From: Duncaniella dubosii
GTDB lineage: Bacteria; Bacteroidota; Bacteroidia; Bacteroidales; Muribaculaceae
NCBI RefSeq assembly: GCF_004803915.1
Contig: NZ_CP039396.1
Location: 2,914,001-2,978,000 of the forward strand
Reading direction: 5' to 3'
DNA: 64,000 bases
Shown: positions 10,101 through 17,979 of the stretch, one piece after another
Numbering within the stretch: the first letter of the stretch is position 1
How the letters are laid out: each line of letters starts with the position of its first letter
Notes under the pieces: model-generated
The model's database searches: none
What the model was told of the DNA's origin: nothing
Seen by the model: the letters and a program-made list of their open reading frames with translations, nothing else
Made by a program: the position numbers and the translations under genes

Positions 10101-10333
10101 TACATCATTCCTTCTACACCGTTGATCTGTTCTTCAATCGGAGCTCCGACTACTTCGGCTACTGTGGCTGCATCTGCGCCCGGATAAGATGCCGACACCA
10201 TGACTGTTGGAGGAGTGATGTCCGGATACTGTGATATGGGAAGACTTTTGACGGTCATCAGACCGACAAGCACCATGATAATAGCCAAGACGGTGGCGAA
10301 TATGGGACGGTCTATAAAAAATCTTGAAAACAT
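7151..10333 (-). CDS. RND efflux pump permease (AcrB/MexB-like, HAE1 family)
   Basis: The proton-driven inner-membrane subunit of a tripartite multidrug exporter. At 1060 residues it has the family's normal length. It opens with MFSRFFIDRPIFATVLAIIM. The proton-relay Asp pair of TM4 is present in IAIVVDDAIVVVEDC (near residue 405). Both large periplasmic porter/docking loops and a second TM bundle follow, including LLLGLSAKNAILIVEYARD and RPIMMTAFAFVFGVLPM. It is the last gene of the operon, after the membrane-fusion protein and the outer-membrane factor. A drug, bile-acid or fatty-acid export role is plausible. The substrate cannot be read from the sequence. Confidence 0.96.
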   Translation of the reverse strand: MFSRFFIDRPIFATVLAIIMVLVGLMTVKSLPISQYPDITPPTVMVSASYPGADAATVAEVVGAPIEEQINGVEGMMYMSSNSSDGSYNLTVTFENGTDLDEATVKVQNRISLAEATLPTSVKEQGVSVMSESSNIILFIALEGDDSGRYDALYLTNYAQLNIIDELARIDGVGGAGAFGAGKYSMRIWLDPDKMRHYNLTPADVSAMIQSQNLEVSAGSVGTPPVNNSVEFEFTLTSEGQLKTAEEFSNIIIRTAENGGLLRLKDIAKVELGSQSYSGISHVSGKEAGLIGVQQLPGANALDVAKKVKAKMEELSEYFPAGVHYSVILDTTSFVTASIDEVLVTFVETTLIVMLVILIFLQSWRAVIIPMIAIPVSLIATFAVMKLLGFSLNTLTLFGLVLAIAIVVDDAIVVVEDCARLVQEGKLTPRQSAEKAMVELQGPVVGEVLVLLSVFIPTAFISGITGELYKQFALTIATSVAFSGFNALTFTPAMCALFLRKKEDPNPHFFLYKWFNKGYGIVIKGYTNQIGKLLHHPIVAIGIYFVICAIAFWGFIKLPSSYIPQEDMGYFMTSIQLPTGASLDRTDKIVTELSDKIKNIEEVKDVISISGQSMMGGGSGGNMGSLFVVLKPWNERRGKSHDVDAVIAKVNEIASTYQEPIVFSINPPAIPGLGMTSGMEMQILDINNLGAQALQQTIQSMKDAADKDNRLAQLTTQFQAGVPQYRINVDRDKAKLMGLTIENIYSTLAEFMGGSYVNDFVEFGRTYQVNMSGDSDARSTVEKIPNLTVRNTDGQMVPFSSFASIEPTMGQSTISRYNMYTSASITGTPASHVSSEDAIKAMEEILKDTVGDRFAYAWTGEAYQETQSGTTISFVLLFAIVITILVLAAQYESWTDPLAVVISMPTAILGTVIGCLFLSQSISIYTQIGIILLLGLSAKNAILIVEYARDFHKGGQDVRQAALDAGRIRFRPIMMTAFAFVFGVLPMLFATGAGAQSRIALGTAVVFGMAVNAIVGTLFVPGFWELLENFREKHLAKIFAGSTQSSATNATISAKPDKHD

Positions 10334-10406
10334 GGTTTTATGCTCTAATTGGTTGTAATTTGCGGCAATATCTGTCTCCTGTGCTATTGTCCGTATATGA
10401 ATAAAC

Positions 10407-11510
10407 CTATTTGATTAGGCGCGGGGTGACTTTCATCCCGTTTCTGACTTTCAGTAGAGCTTTCGTCACATATCTTGATTTGGGATTGATACCCGATGTT
10501 ACGACGCGTAGTGAATCACGATAAAGTGGCCCGACTTTAATGGGGGTGTAGACAATCTTATCTGAATCGTTGACAACGTAGAGATATTTCCCTAACTGGT
10601 CTGTGCTGATTGATGCGTCTTTGACAAGTATTGCATCAGATACTTTTTTATATGGCAGATCAACTTTAACGAACATGCCGGGACGTAATTCATTATATGT
10701 ATTCTTTATATGGCATCTCATATCGAGTGTTCCGGTGGAGGTTTCGAGGGCAGGGGCAACATAGCTCATATCTCCATAATATTTATGTCCTACTGAATCA
10801 GCGAAGCTCAGAGGTATATGCTTTAGTGAAGACATGGCTGCATTGGTTATTGCCGCTTCATTCTCGCTACCGACAGCGAAATGTGCGGTAAGGGTGGATG
10901 TATCATATATAGTTGTCATTTTTACAGGTGCCCCCTCGCCATTAACATAGTTGCCGATATTCATTGACCCGGCCGATGCTATTCCTGAAATAGGGGCGAC
11001 GATTGTGCAATAACTGAGATTGGTCTGAGCTGATTCGAGTGCTGCCTGTGCATTTTTTATGCTTGCTTCAGCTTGATGGAGATTGCTTTCGGCCTGATTG
11101 ACCTCCATCTTTGACACTGCATCGCTCAACAATGCTTTTTTGACGGCTTCGTAATGGCTCTGTGCATAGTCGCGTGAACTGATTGCAGTTGTCAGGGCAG
11201 CATTTGCCTGTTGTACGGCATCTCGGTATTTTCCGTCCTCTATACGGAAAAGCACATCTCCTTTTTTTACAAAATCGCCATCATTGTAATGTTGAGAAAG
11301 CAACTGGCCGTTTACCCTCCCCACGACATCTACTTGGCTGACAGCTGTCAATTCTCCCGGGTAAGTGGTGCTTAGTGTGACTGAGTCTATTTCTGGGAAA
11401 GCCACATCGACTGTTGGCTCTGTTTGTTCGGCCCTTTCTTCTTTATGTCCGCCACAGGCTGTGACAAGTATTCCGGCTGCTATTGCAGCCAATGTTATAT
11501 TTTTCTTCAT
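10407..11510 (-). CDS. RND efflux periplasmic adaptor (AcrA-like) lipoprotein
   Basis: The membrane-fusion subunit linking permease and outer-membrane channel. It has 367 residues. The signal ends at ILVTACGG, giving a lipidated Cys near residue 19. It then shows the first beta-barrel and lipoyl half (VVGRVNGQLLSQHYNDGDFV), a helical hairpin rich in Ala and Gln (residues about 95-170), the second lipoyl half (APISGIASAG) and a C-terminal barrel. It starts 34 bases after the outer-membrane gene and ends 73 bases before the permease gene. Confidence 0.94.
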   Translation of the reverse strand: MKKNITLAAIAAGILVTACGGHKEERAEQTEPTVDVAFPEIDSVTLSTTYPGELTAVSQVDVVGRVNGQLLSQHYNDGDFVKKGDVLFRIEDGKYRDAVQQANAALTTAISSRDYAQSHYEAVKKALLSDAVSKMEVNQAESNLHQAEASIKNAQAALESAQTNLSYCTIVAPISGIASAGSMNIGNYVNGEGAPVKMTTIYDTSTLTAHFAVGSENEAAITNAAMSSLKHIPLSFADSVGHKYYGDMSYVAPALETSTGTLDMRCHIKNTYNELRPGMFVKVDLPYKKVSDAILVKDASISTDQLGKYLYVVNDSDKIVYTPIKVGPLYRDSLRVVTSGINPKSRYVTKALLKVRNGMKVTPRLIK

Positions 11511-11544
11511 AGGTGTTGTATATTACATGGTGTCATGAGTAAAA

Positions 11545-12956
11545 TCATTCGTTAGGCGATCCTCCCAATGCTTTATACAGGTCAACAAGATTGACAAGAG
11601 CATCACCTTTGGCTGAAATCAGAGAATTGGCATAAGTGAGACTGTTAATCTGAGCATCGACTACATTTGTGAAAGAGGTAAGCCCTTCTTTGTAGGCATC
11701 AACTGACAAATGGAATGATTCATCGCATTGATTGATGACTTTAGTGTAACTATCAATCGCTTTGAGTGACGATGTATAGGCAATCATTGCATTGTCGACT
11801 TCTTGGACTGCCGTCATTACAGTCAGATTATAGTTCTCAATGCCAATCTTCATCTGTTCCTTTGCTTCGGAAACAGCATATTTTCTTGCGAATCCGTCAA
11901 AAAGAGTCCATGAAAGAGTAGGAGCTATGCTATATTCAAAGCTATTGTCATTAAAAAGATCTCCGGCCTTATGAGATGACACTCCGACAGAACCATTTAT
12001 TGATAATGTAGGCAGAAAATCCTTCTTTGCAATCCCTAATTCTGCGGCATATGCTGCTAATTCGTATTCAGCCGCAACTATATCTGGTCGTCTTCGGAGC
12101 AGATTTGCCGGTACCCCCATCGGAACAAGTTGTCTGTATTCAGGCATCTGTCCCCCTTTTTCAAGTTGAAGTGAAATATCTTCCGGATATACTCCGATGA
12201 GTATTGCGATGGCATTAATGGCTTGTCTGATTGATGTCTCAAGCTGCGGGATAGAAGCTTCTGTGGAATAATAGACTGTCAATGCCTGTGCGACATCAAG
12301 TTTTGATACAAGCCCTGCTTCAAATCTGGCTTTTGCGATATCGACCACACGGTCTTGGGATGAAAGATGCTCTTTTGTGACGTATAGCTGGCGCTGGAAT
12401 GTCCGCAGATTGAAATAATATGTTGCGATTTCAGCAGAGAGACTTATCATGGTGGCAACATAGTCGGCCCGGCTTGCTTGATAGAGAGCTTTCTTGTTTT
12501 TTACTGCCGCAGTGACTTTGCCGAATACATCTATTTCCCAGCTGACGTTTGCTCCGAGATTGAAATAACTTGAGCTTGAGGAGTGCACATGTTCTCCACC
12601 GATTGCTCCTGCACTGCGGGCCTTTGTGTAACCTGCGCTGAGACCTATAGTTGGATAATACCCGGCTTGCGCGCTTTTCATCTGCGCTTTTGCCATATCT
12701 ATTCTGTGGATGGCTGTCAGCACATTGAAGTTGTTGTCAATCCCCGTTGAAATCAGAGAGTCAAGCATGGGTCATTGAAATTTTCCCACCATTTGTCATC
12801 GCTTGGGAGAGTCTGTTCCATCTCGGTGGCATAAGTCCATCGGTCTGGCAGACTACTCCTCAAGATTTCCCGATGTGTGTTTTGGGCGATGACTGTCTGG
12901 GCTGAGCCCGTCAGAATCCCGCAGACAATAGTTAAAACGTGAATAAATTTTCTCAT
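11545..12956 (-). pseudogene. TolC/OprM-type outer-membrane efflux channel, frameshifted
   Basis: The outer-membrane factor of the RND pump, now in two frames. The N-terminal part starts at 12956 (MRKFIHVLTIVCGILTG, a signal peptide) and runs to WWENFNDP, then falls into CLTL and a stop. The second part starts MLDSLISTGIDNN and continues for 407 residues with typical OprM repeats (AKARFEAGLVSKLDVAQAL; VPANLLRRRPDIVAAEYELA). One extra C in the CCC run at about 12769-12771 would restore DPMLDSLI and a 470-residue protein. Either the gene is inactive or phase-variable, or a base was lost in sequencing. There is no Cys after the signal, so unlike OprM it does not look lipidated. Confidence 0.85.
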
Positions 12957-12992
12957 AAAATTAGAGTTGCTTTCTTTCAAACATCCGAGATG

Positions 12993-13023
12993 CAATTGTA
13001 GTTCATTGGTTTTGACACGCAAA
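12993..13023 (-). promoter_or_regulatory. Putative promoter of the RND efflux operon
   Basis: The minus strand has TTTG at 13020-13023, a 19-base spacer and TACAATTG at 12993-13000 (one mismatch to TAnnTTTG). The predicted transcript start is about 30 bases before the ATG at 12956. Confidence 0.65.
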
Positions 13024-13054
13024 TCGCCGTAATTTAACTTTTATTTTGTTGCAT

Positions 13055-13071
13055 GGGTATTAATTATGCCC
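13055..13071. promoter_or_regulatory. Imperfect dyad, possible operator
   Basis: GGGTATTAATTATGCCC is an odd-length dyad with 6 of 8 base pairs matched around a central A. It lies about 30 bases upstream of the efflux -33 element and 12 bases before the TACCTTTG box that serves the opposite strand. Its position suits a regulator site between divergent units. No binding protein is identified. Confidence 0.35.
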
Positions 13072-13082
13072 ATATACAATGC

Positions 13083-13090
13083 TACCTTTG
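13083..13090 (+). promoter_or_regulatory. Putative -7 box for the small ORF
   Basis: TACCTTTG is an exact -7 consensus, 58 bases before the ATG at 13148. There is no TTG at the expected -33 distance. Confidence 0.4.
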
Positions 13091-13147
13091 CATTACAGTG
13101 AGATAGACACTGTAGATGACTGAAGTAATATAAAAAAACTCTCTGTT

Positions 13148-13432
13148 ATGACAACCGCAATCAATAGAACCGATCTATTATATGTCACTGCACTTAGCAG
13201 CGGTGTGACATTGTTTTCCACAAGTCTTTGTGGTGCGGCATCAATCGGCGATGTTTTCCGCCATGTAAAAGCACAAACCGACTCGGCAAAAGGTGTTGTT
13301 TCATTGCGCATCCGTAACAGTACTCAGGGATGGACACAGCATCACAATATTGTATTAAAGCACCGGCCGAACAATTCAGCCGTCGCCACGGCCTCTATAA
13401 GAAAAGATTCCTATCCTTCTCTCTTTGACTAA
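13148..13432 (+). CDS. Small hypothetical protein
   Basis: A 94-residue frame with its own -7 box upstream and a hairpin downstream. Residues about 9-32 are moderately hydrophobic (LLYVTALSSGVTLFSTSLCG) and could be a signal or membrane segment. The remainder is polar and basic, with GVVSLRIRNSTQGWTQHHN. I do not recognise a family. A weaker competing frame exists on the other strand. It may be a real small envelope protein, but coding evidence is limited to context. Confidence 0.45.
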   Translation: MTTAINRTDLLYVTALSSGVTLFSTSLCGAASIGDVFRHVKAQTDSAKGVVSLRIRNSTQGWTQHHNIVLKHRPNNSAVATASIRKDSYPSLFD

Positions 13433-13466
13433 AGAAAGAGGTGAAGTATGTTCAAGTTAATTTTAT

Positions 13467-13495
13467 TTCTGCATTCATATTGAGGGAATGCAGAA
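13467..13495. terminator. Hairpin between convergent genes
   Basis: TTCTGCATTC at 13467-13476 pairs perfectly with GAATGCAGAA at 13486-13495 around a 9-base loop. It lies between the small ORF and ssb, both of which end here, so it may terminate both. Neither side has a strong T tract. Confidence 0.5.
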
Positions 13496-13496
13496 T

Positions 13497-13829
13497 TCAT
13501 TTACCGCCCAATAGTTCAAAATTATCGACATATATTTCTGTAACATTACGTTTTATAGCGTTACGGTCTTCCCATATTCGATAACGTATTTTTCCTTCTA
13601 TGTATAGACGTGAGCCTCTACGTATGTATTTTTCCGCAAATTCTGCCGCCGAATCCCACATTATTATAGAATGCCATTCTGTCCGTTCGGGGATTTTTGT
13701 GCCGTCAGGCCGTGTCCTTTCCCTCTCGTTTGTCGCTAATCTGAAACTTGCTATTGGGCGTGTTTCAATATAACGTATCTCCGGGTCATTCCCGACATTC
13801 CCGATTAGTATGACTTTGTTGACACTCAC
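13497..13829 (-). CDS. ssb: Single-stranded DNA-binding protein, short form
   Basis: An OB-fold SSB: it opens MSVNKVILIGNVGNDPEIRY, followed by ASFRLATNE, TEWHSIIMW and GSRLYIEGKIRYRIW. At 110 residues it stops right after the OB fold (FELLGGK). It therefore lacks the Gly/Pro-rich linker and the acidic DDDIPF-type tip through which replicative SSBs recruit partner proteins. It is probably an accessory SSB rather than the main replicative copy. It is monocistronic, with a TAATTTTG -7 box at 13875-13882 on the minus strand. Confidence 0.9.
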   Translation of the reverse strand: MSVNKVILIGNVGNDPEIRYIETRPIASFRLATNERERTRPDGTKIPERTEWHSIIMWDSAAEFAEKYIRRGSRLYIEGKIRYRIWEDRNAIKRNVTEIYVDNFELLGGK

Positions 13830-13874
13830 TTCGTTAAATTTAGAATAGTGGTTTGACGTAGGGTTTACGATTCA

Positions 13875-13882
13875 CAAAATTA
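13875..13882 (-). promoter_or_regulatory. Putative -7 box for ssb
   Basis: The minus strand reads TAATTTTG, an exact consensus, 45 bases before the ssb start. I see no clear -33 element. Confidence 0.45.
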
Positions 13883-13977
13883 CTAAATTTTTTTCAATGT
13901 AATGAAACTAATTTAAATCTATGAACGTTATTTGTAAAAATAGTTAATCGAAATTAAAATAACCAAATAGTGACATA

Positions 13978-14598
13978 ATGAAAAATTTTATTACATCAGC
14001 ATGCCTGTTTGCTGCTTTAGCATTGGTTTCATGTAACGATAACGCACGTCTTGCGAGTGAGGTGCAGGGGGCTTGGACCGGTACACCCGAAAACTTCACT
14101 GACAATTCGGTCGTGACAGCAACTATTCTTGAAACTTTTGATTTTGTATCTGACGGTACGGTTATTGCCAAAGGCAGTCATGGCGGCTCTGTCGTGATTG
14201 CCGGGATGATTACTGCATCGACTCAGGTAGTGGCTGATGCTGGGCTTGTAGAGCCTCTTAGCCTCACGGCTACAGCTAAATCTACTATTTCCGGAACATG
14301 GACAGTGATTGATGATGATGAAATTGCATTGTCTCTGAATCTTCAGTCTCTTGCGGTGGATGTCGATCCGTCGACACTTGTTGTTGAAGGCAATGTTCTC
14401 ACCGGAAACGATACTCCGAAGATTGATTCAATCAGACCATCGGTTGCCGCGACTATAGGGGCGAGCATGAAACGCGCTCTTGAAAACCGCTATGCCTCGT
14501 TCCGTCATCTTGACGATGTAAAGGTCAAAGGTCCGTTACTGAAATTTGAAATCGGAAAAATGGATTGTGTCTTTACCCGTCAGGGAGAAGCTCAATAA
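13978..14598 (+). CDS. Lipocalin-like lipoprotein of unknown function
   Basis: A 206-residue exported lipoprotein. The signal ends at LALVSCND (lipidated Cys near residue 19). The mature part begins VQGAWTGTPENF and has alternating strands (TFDFVSDGTVIAKG; SGTWTVIDDDEIALSLN), as in the small beta-barrel lipoproteins common in Bacteroidales. A helical segment near residues 160-185 precedes a final strand (LKFEIGKMDCVFTRQG). The ligand is unknown. It lies upstream of tdk, but a separate -7 box follows it, so it may be its own unit. Confidence 0.75.
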   Translation: MKNFITSACLFAALALVSCNDNARLASEVQGAWTGTPENFTDNSVVTATILETFDFVSDGTVIAKGSHGGSVVIAGMITASTQVVADAGLVEPLSLTATAKSTISGTWTVIDDDEIALSLNLQSLAVDVDPSTLVVEGNVLTGNDTPKIDSIRPSVAATIGASMKRALENRYASFRHLDDVKVKGPLLKFEIGKMDCVFTRQGEAQ

Positions 14599-14610
14599 GA
14601 AAAATTTCCT

Positions 14611-14618
14611 TACCTTTG
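14611..14618 (+). promoter_or_regulatory. Putative -7 box for tdk
   Basis: TACCTTTG is an exact -7 consensus 13 bases after the lipoprotein stop and 60 bases before the tdk ATG. No matching -33 element was seen. Confidence 0.45.
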
Positions 14619-14677
14619 TCTGCGTAAAGGATCAATAACATGTCTACATCCGGCATATTAAAAATTACTATTGGGTA

Positions 14678-15316
14678 ATGAACAGAAAAGGTAAGTTATA
14701 CTTTCGCTATGGCACAATGGGCTCTGCTAAAACAGCATTGCTTCTGACCACGGCTTACAATTTCGAGGAACGTCGCATGAAGTACGTTTGCCTCAAACCT
14801 GTCATTGATACAAGAGATCTGACAAATGTCATAAAATCGCGTATCGGCATTCAGCGTGAGTGCAAGTGGATATATCATGACACCGATCTCTATGAGATGG
14901 CTCAGGAATTATTTGAGAAATCCATGGCGGTAATCGACTGGTTTCTTGTCGACGAGGCTCAATTTCTTACACGTGAGCAGGTCGATCAGCTGTCTCGTGT
15001 CGTTGATGATTTTGGTAGCAACGTGATTTGTTACGGGTTGCGTACTGATTTTCAAAGTAACCTTTTTGAAGGTTCGCGACGGTTGTTTGAGATTGCTGAT
15101 ACGATCGATGAGATAAAATCGACATGTACATGTGGACGAAAGACCATAATAAATGCCCGCATTGACCGTCACGGCGATTTTGTCGAGGAGGGAGAGCAGG
15201 TTGAGATAGGTGGAGATGACCGATATATCGCTGTTTGTCGTAAGTGTTGGCGAAACAAGCAGATCGAGCAGTCCTACCGTTCTGTGCTCCCTTTCAGAGA
15301 GCTATCAAATGACTGA
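14678..15316 (+). CDS. tdk: Thymidine kinase, type II
   Basis: Phosphorylates thymidine to dTMP with ATP, the salvage step. In its 212 residues the P-loop GTMGSAKT lies at 12-19, the DEAQF motif carrying the catalytic Glu at 92-96, and GLRTDFQSNLFEGSRRLF follows. The zinc-binding lasso uses CTCGRK and CRKC, the same CxCGRK arrangement I recall for E. coli Tdk, and is followed by the conserved GEQVEIGGDDRYIAVC. It is followed 17 bases later by a DUF3108 gene, then a nucleotidase that could supply nucleosides. A salvage role for the set is inferred. Confidence 0.93.
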   Translation: MNRKGKLYFRYGTMGSAKTALLLTTAYNFEERRMKYVCLKPVIDTRDLTNVIKSRIGIQRECKWIYHDTDLYEMAQELFEKSMAVIDWFLVDEAQFLTREQVDQLSRVVDDFGSNVICYGLRTDFQSNLFEGSRRLFEIADTIDEIKSTCTCGRKTIINARIDRHGDFVEEGEQVEIGGDDRYIAVCRKCWRNKQIEQSYRSVLPFRELSND

Positions 15317-15333
15317 TTTAGATTTTAACAGTT

Positions 15334-16107
15334 ATGAAATCAAAAATTCTGACCGCAGCACTGGGCTTGCTTCTGTTTGCAGATTGTGCCACAGCCGCTA
15401 ATCCTATATCACTTGTTGATGAGACTTTGACATATGATGTCATGTACAAATGGGGTTTCATTAATAAAGTTGCCGGTTATGCCACTATGACACTTAGGAA
15501 CGACGGCGATTTATATCAGGCGGCCGTATTTGCCGAGAATGCTCCGTGGGCTAATAAGATATATATGCTGCGCGACACTCTTTACACGACAATGACCAAG
15601 AATGGATTTTATCCGGTATCGTATACATATATCGCTCATGAGAATGGTAAATATAAAAAGGATGTGCTGCATTTCAGGCATGACGGAAATACATTCTATG
15701 CCGATGCGGTCAGATATAAACGGAAAGCGACTGGAGGACCGATGACGACATCGACCATACAGCTTGAGGCCCAAGGGATGACAGTTGATATGCTAAGTTC
15801 GTTCTTCTATCTCCGTACTCTTGATTTTGACAACATGTCGGTCGGTCAGAATGTGGTTGTAAACATATTTTCTGGCTCAAAGAAAGAAAAATTAAAAATC
15901 ACATATAAGGGAAAACAGGATGTTTCTCTAAATGGCCGTTCTTTCCCGGCCTATTATATCAACTTTACTTTTACGCGAAAAGGTGTTGAAAGTTCGCAGC
16001 CTATATCCGGATGGATTTCAATGGATGGGCAACGGATACCTCTTAAAGTCGAAGGGTCTCTCCCGGTAGGAAAGGTCAGGGCTATATACACCGGACCTAA
16101 TCCTTAA
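15334..16107 (+). CDS. DUF3108 family exported protein
   Basis: A 257-residue protein with a signal peptide (MKSKILTAALGLLLFADCATA). The Cys in FADCA could also fit a lipobox, so the mature start is uncertain. The DUF3108 fold is suggested by LTYDVMYKWGFINKVAGYA, the central MLSSFFYLRTLDFDNMSVGQ and YYINFTFTRKG. Members are periplasmic beta-rich proteins of unknown function. It starts 17 bases after tdk and ends 58 bases before the nucleotidase start, so the three genes probably form an operon. Confidence 0.85.
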   Translation: MKSKILTAALGLLLFADCATAANPISLVDETLTYDVMYKWGFINKVAGYATMTLRNDGDLYQAAVFAENAPWANKIYMLRDTLYTTMTKNGFYPVSYTYIAHENGKYKKDVLHFRHDGNTFYADAVRYKRKATGGPMTTSTIQLEAQGMTVDMLSSFFYLRTLDFDNMSVGQNVVVNIFSGSKKEKLKITYKGKQDVSLNGRSFPAYYINFTFTRKGVESSQPISGWISMDGQRIPLKVEGSLPVGKVRAIYTGPNP

Positions 16108-16165
16108 AAGCGATTGTTTGAGTTGTTTTTATAATATCCCAAATTACGTAATATTTTTTTATAAA

Positions 16166-17911
16166 TTGAAAAAGTTTTGTCTGGCAATGGCTATTGCTTC
16201 TTCACTCCTTGCTCCGACTTCCGGTCTGGGCAAGGAGCTAACACTTAAAATAGCGGTTACTTCTGATGTACATGGTAATTATTTCCCCTATAATTTTATC
16301 ACTCGCTCTCCGGGTGATGGTTCTCTTGCCCGGGTCGCCACCCGCGTGAATGAACTGCGTGATTCTTTAGGGCGAGACAGGGTTATATTGCTCGACAATG
16401 GGGACATATTGCAGGGACAGCCTACGGCATACTATTATAATTTTATAAAGACAGATGCCCCGCATCTGACTGCCAGAATGTTGAAATGGCTTGATTATGA
16501 TGCCGAGACAATAGGAAATCATGACGTGGAGACAGGTCATGCGGTATATGACCGTTATCGTAAGGATCTTGGCAGTTTGCCTCTGCTTGGTGCGAATGTG
16601 ATTGATCGTACAACCGGCAAGCCATATCTTCAACCATACACAGTGTTGGATAAAAATGGCATCAGAATAGCGGTTCTTGGGCTTCTCACGCCTGCCATAC
16701 CAGCATGGCTCCCGGAAACATTATGGGATGGACTGGAATTTGAGGATATGGTTGAGTCTGCAGGAAAGTGGGTCCCATATATAATGGAAAATGAGAAACC
16801 TGACTTGCTTATCGGCCTATTTCATTCAGGACGCGATTTTTCAAAAATGACAGGTGAATGGCGCGAAAATGCCTCTCTTCTTGTCGCAGAGCAAGTGCCC
16901 GGCTTCGATTTCATCTTTATGGGACATGATCATACATTATTTAATTCCACGGCGAATGACAAGGTTGATTCTTCTGCTGTAATCCTTAACCCTGCTAACA
17001 ATGCAAATCATCTTGCTGAAGGAAATGTGACTTTCATACTTGATGATAATGGGAAAGTGATCGGGAAAAAACTAAGCGGTCAGCTTACGTCGCTTGACGA
17101 TATCGTGCCGAATTCTGCTTTTATGGCGATGTTTGATTCAGAGAAAAATGAGATTCTTGATTTTGTGAATAGAAAAATCGGAACATCTGAAGGCGATTTC
17201 TCTGTACGCGATGCCTACTTTGGTCCTTCAGCGTTCATGCAACTTTTACACGATTTACAGTTAACGATTTCAGGTGCTGAAATTTCACTTGCAGCTCCTT
17301 TGTCGTTTGATGCCATAATCAGGAAAGGTGATTTGCACATGAGTGACATGTTTACTCTTTACAAATACGAAAACATGCTCTACACATTGGAAATGACCGG
17401 ACGTGAGCTGAAGGATTATCTTGAGATGAGCTATTCGCTGTGGACCGATGTTATGAATTCGCAGGATGATAATCTTCTTCTGTTTTCAGGATTGCGTACA
17501 GCTGCTAAGGGCGATTATGCGAAACTTCTCAATCCTTCATATAACTTTGACTCTGCTGCCGGAATTAATTACAAGGTGGATGTGACCAAGCCGCAGGGTG
17601 AAAAAATTACAATTACTTCGATGTCCGATGGGACACCGTTTGATTTTGATAAAATTTATAGGGTCGCAGTAAATTCTTATCGTGGCAATGGCGGTGGAGA
17701 CCTGCTAACCAAAGGGGCAGGCATACCCCACGATGAACTGAAATCTCGTGTGGTTTCATCGACTGATAAGGATTTGAGATTCTATCTGATCAAAGAGATT
17801 GAGAAAAGAGGCAAAATATCTCCTGAAGTCGTATCAAATTGGAAGTTCATTCCTGAAGATTTTGTAAAAGATGCTGTAAGAAGAGACCGAAAGACTCTTT
17901 TTGGTGATTAA
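16166..17911 (+). CDS. Periplasmic 5'-nucleotidase / 2',3'-cyclic phosphodiesterase family enzyme
   Basis: UshA/CpdB-type metallophosphoesterase that removes phosphate from extracellular nucleotides. I choose the TTG at 16166, because (M)KKFCLAMAIASSLLAP then forms a clean signal peptide; the frame is open to 16118. Metal ligands are visible: TSDVHGN (near 34), DNGDILQGQ (near 79), GNHDVETGH (near 128), HSGRD and MGHDHTLF. The C-terminal domain binds substrate, with GNGGGDLLTKGAG near the end. Of about 581 residues, both domains are complete. It is third in the tdk unit, which supports nucleoside acquisition. Confidence 0.88.
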   Translation: MKKFCLAMAIASSLLAPTSGLGKELTLKIAVTSDVHGNYFPYNFITRSPGDGSLARVATRVNELRDSLGRDRVILLDNGDILQGQPTAYYYNFIKTDAPHLTARMLKWLDYDAETIGNHDVETGHAVYDRYRKDLGSLPLLGANVIDRTTGKPYLQPYTVLDKNGIRIAVLGLLTPAIPAWLPETLWDGLEFEDMVESAGKWVPYIMENEKPDLLIGLFHSGRDFSKMTGEWRENASLLVAEQVPGFDFIFMGHDHTLFNSTANDKVDSSAVILNPANNANHLAEGNVTFILDDNGKVIGKKLSGQLTSLDDIVPNSAFMAMFDSEKNEILDFVNRKIGTSEGDFSVRDAYFGPSAFMQLLHDLQLTISGAEISLAAPLSFDAIIRKGDLHMSDMFTLYKYENMLYTLEMTGRELKDYLEMSYSLWTDVMNSQDDNLLLFSGLRTAAKGDYAKLLNPSYNFDSAAGINYKVDVTKPQGEKITITSMSDGTPFDFDKIYRVAVNSYRGNGGGDLLTKGAGIPHDELKSRVVSSTDKDLRFYLIKEIEKRGKISPEVVSNWKFIPEDFVKDAVRRDRKTLFGD

Positions 17912-17917
17912 TTATTT

Positions 17918-17968
17918 AAAAAGACTCCGCATAGATTTGTTTTTATATCTTATGTGGAGTCTTTTTTA
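17918..17968. terminator. Bidirectional Rho-independent terminator
   Basis: AAAAAGACTCCGCATA pairs with TATGTGGAGTCTTTTT (one G-T wobble) around a loop of about 16 bases. The A tract on one side and T tract on the other serve both convergent genes: the nucleotidase ending at 17911 and the PHP phosphatase ending at 17980. Confidence 0.9.
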
Positions 17969-17979
17969 TATCAAAAACA

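Noticed and set aside
11545..13022. Programmed ribosomal frameshift as an explanation of the split TolC gene
   Set aside because: The CCC run is short, there is no stimulatory structure or internal Shine-Dalgarno, and this family is not known to use recoding. Mutation or sequencing error is simpler.
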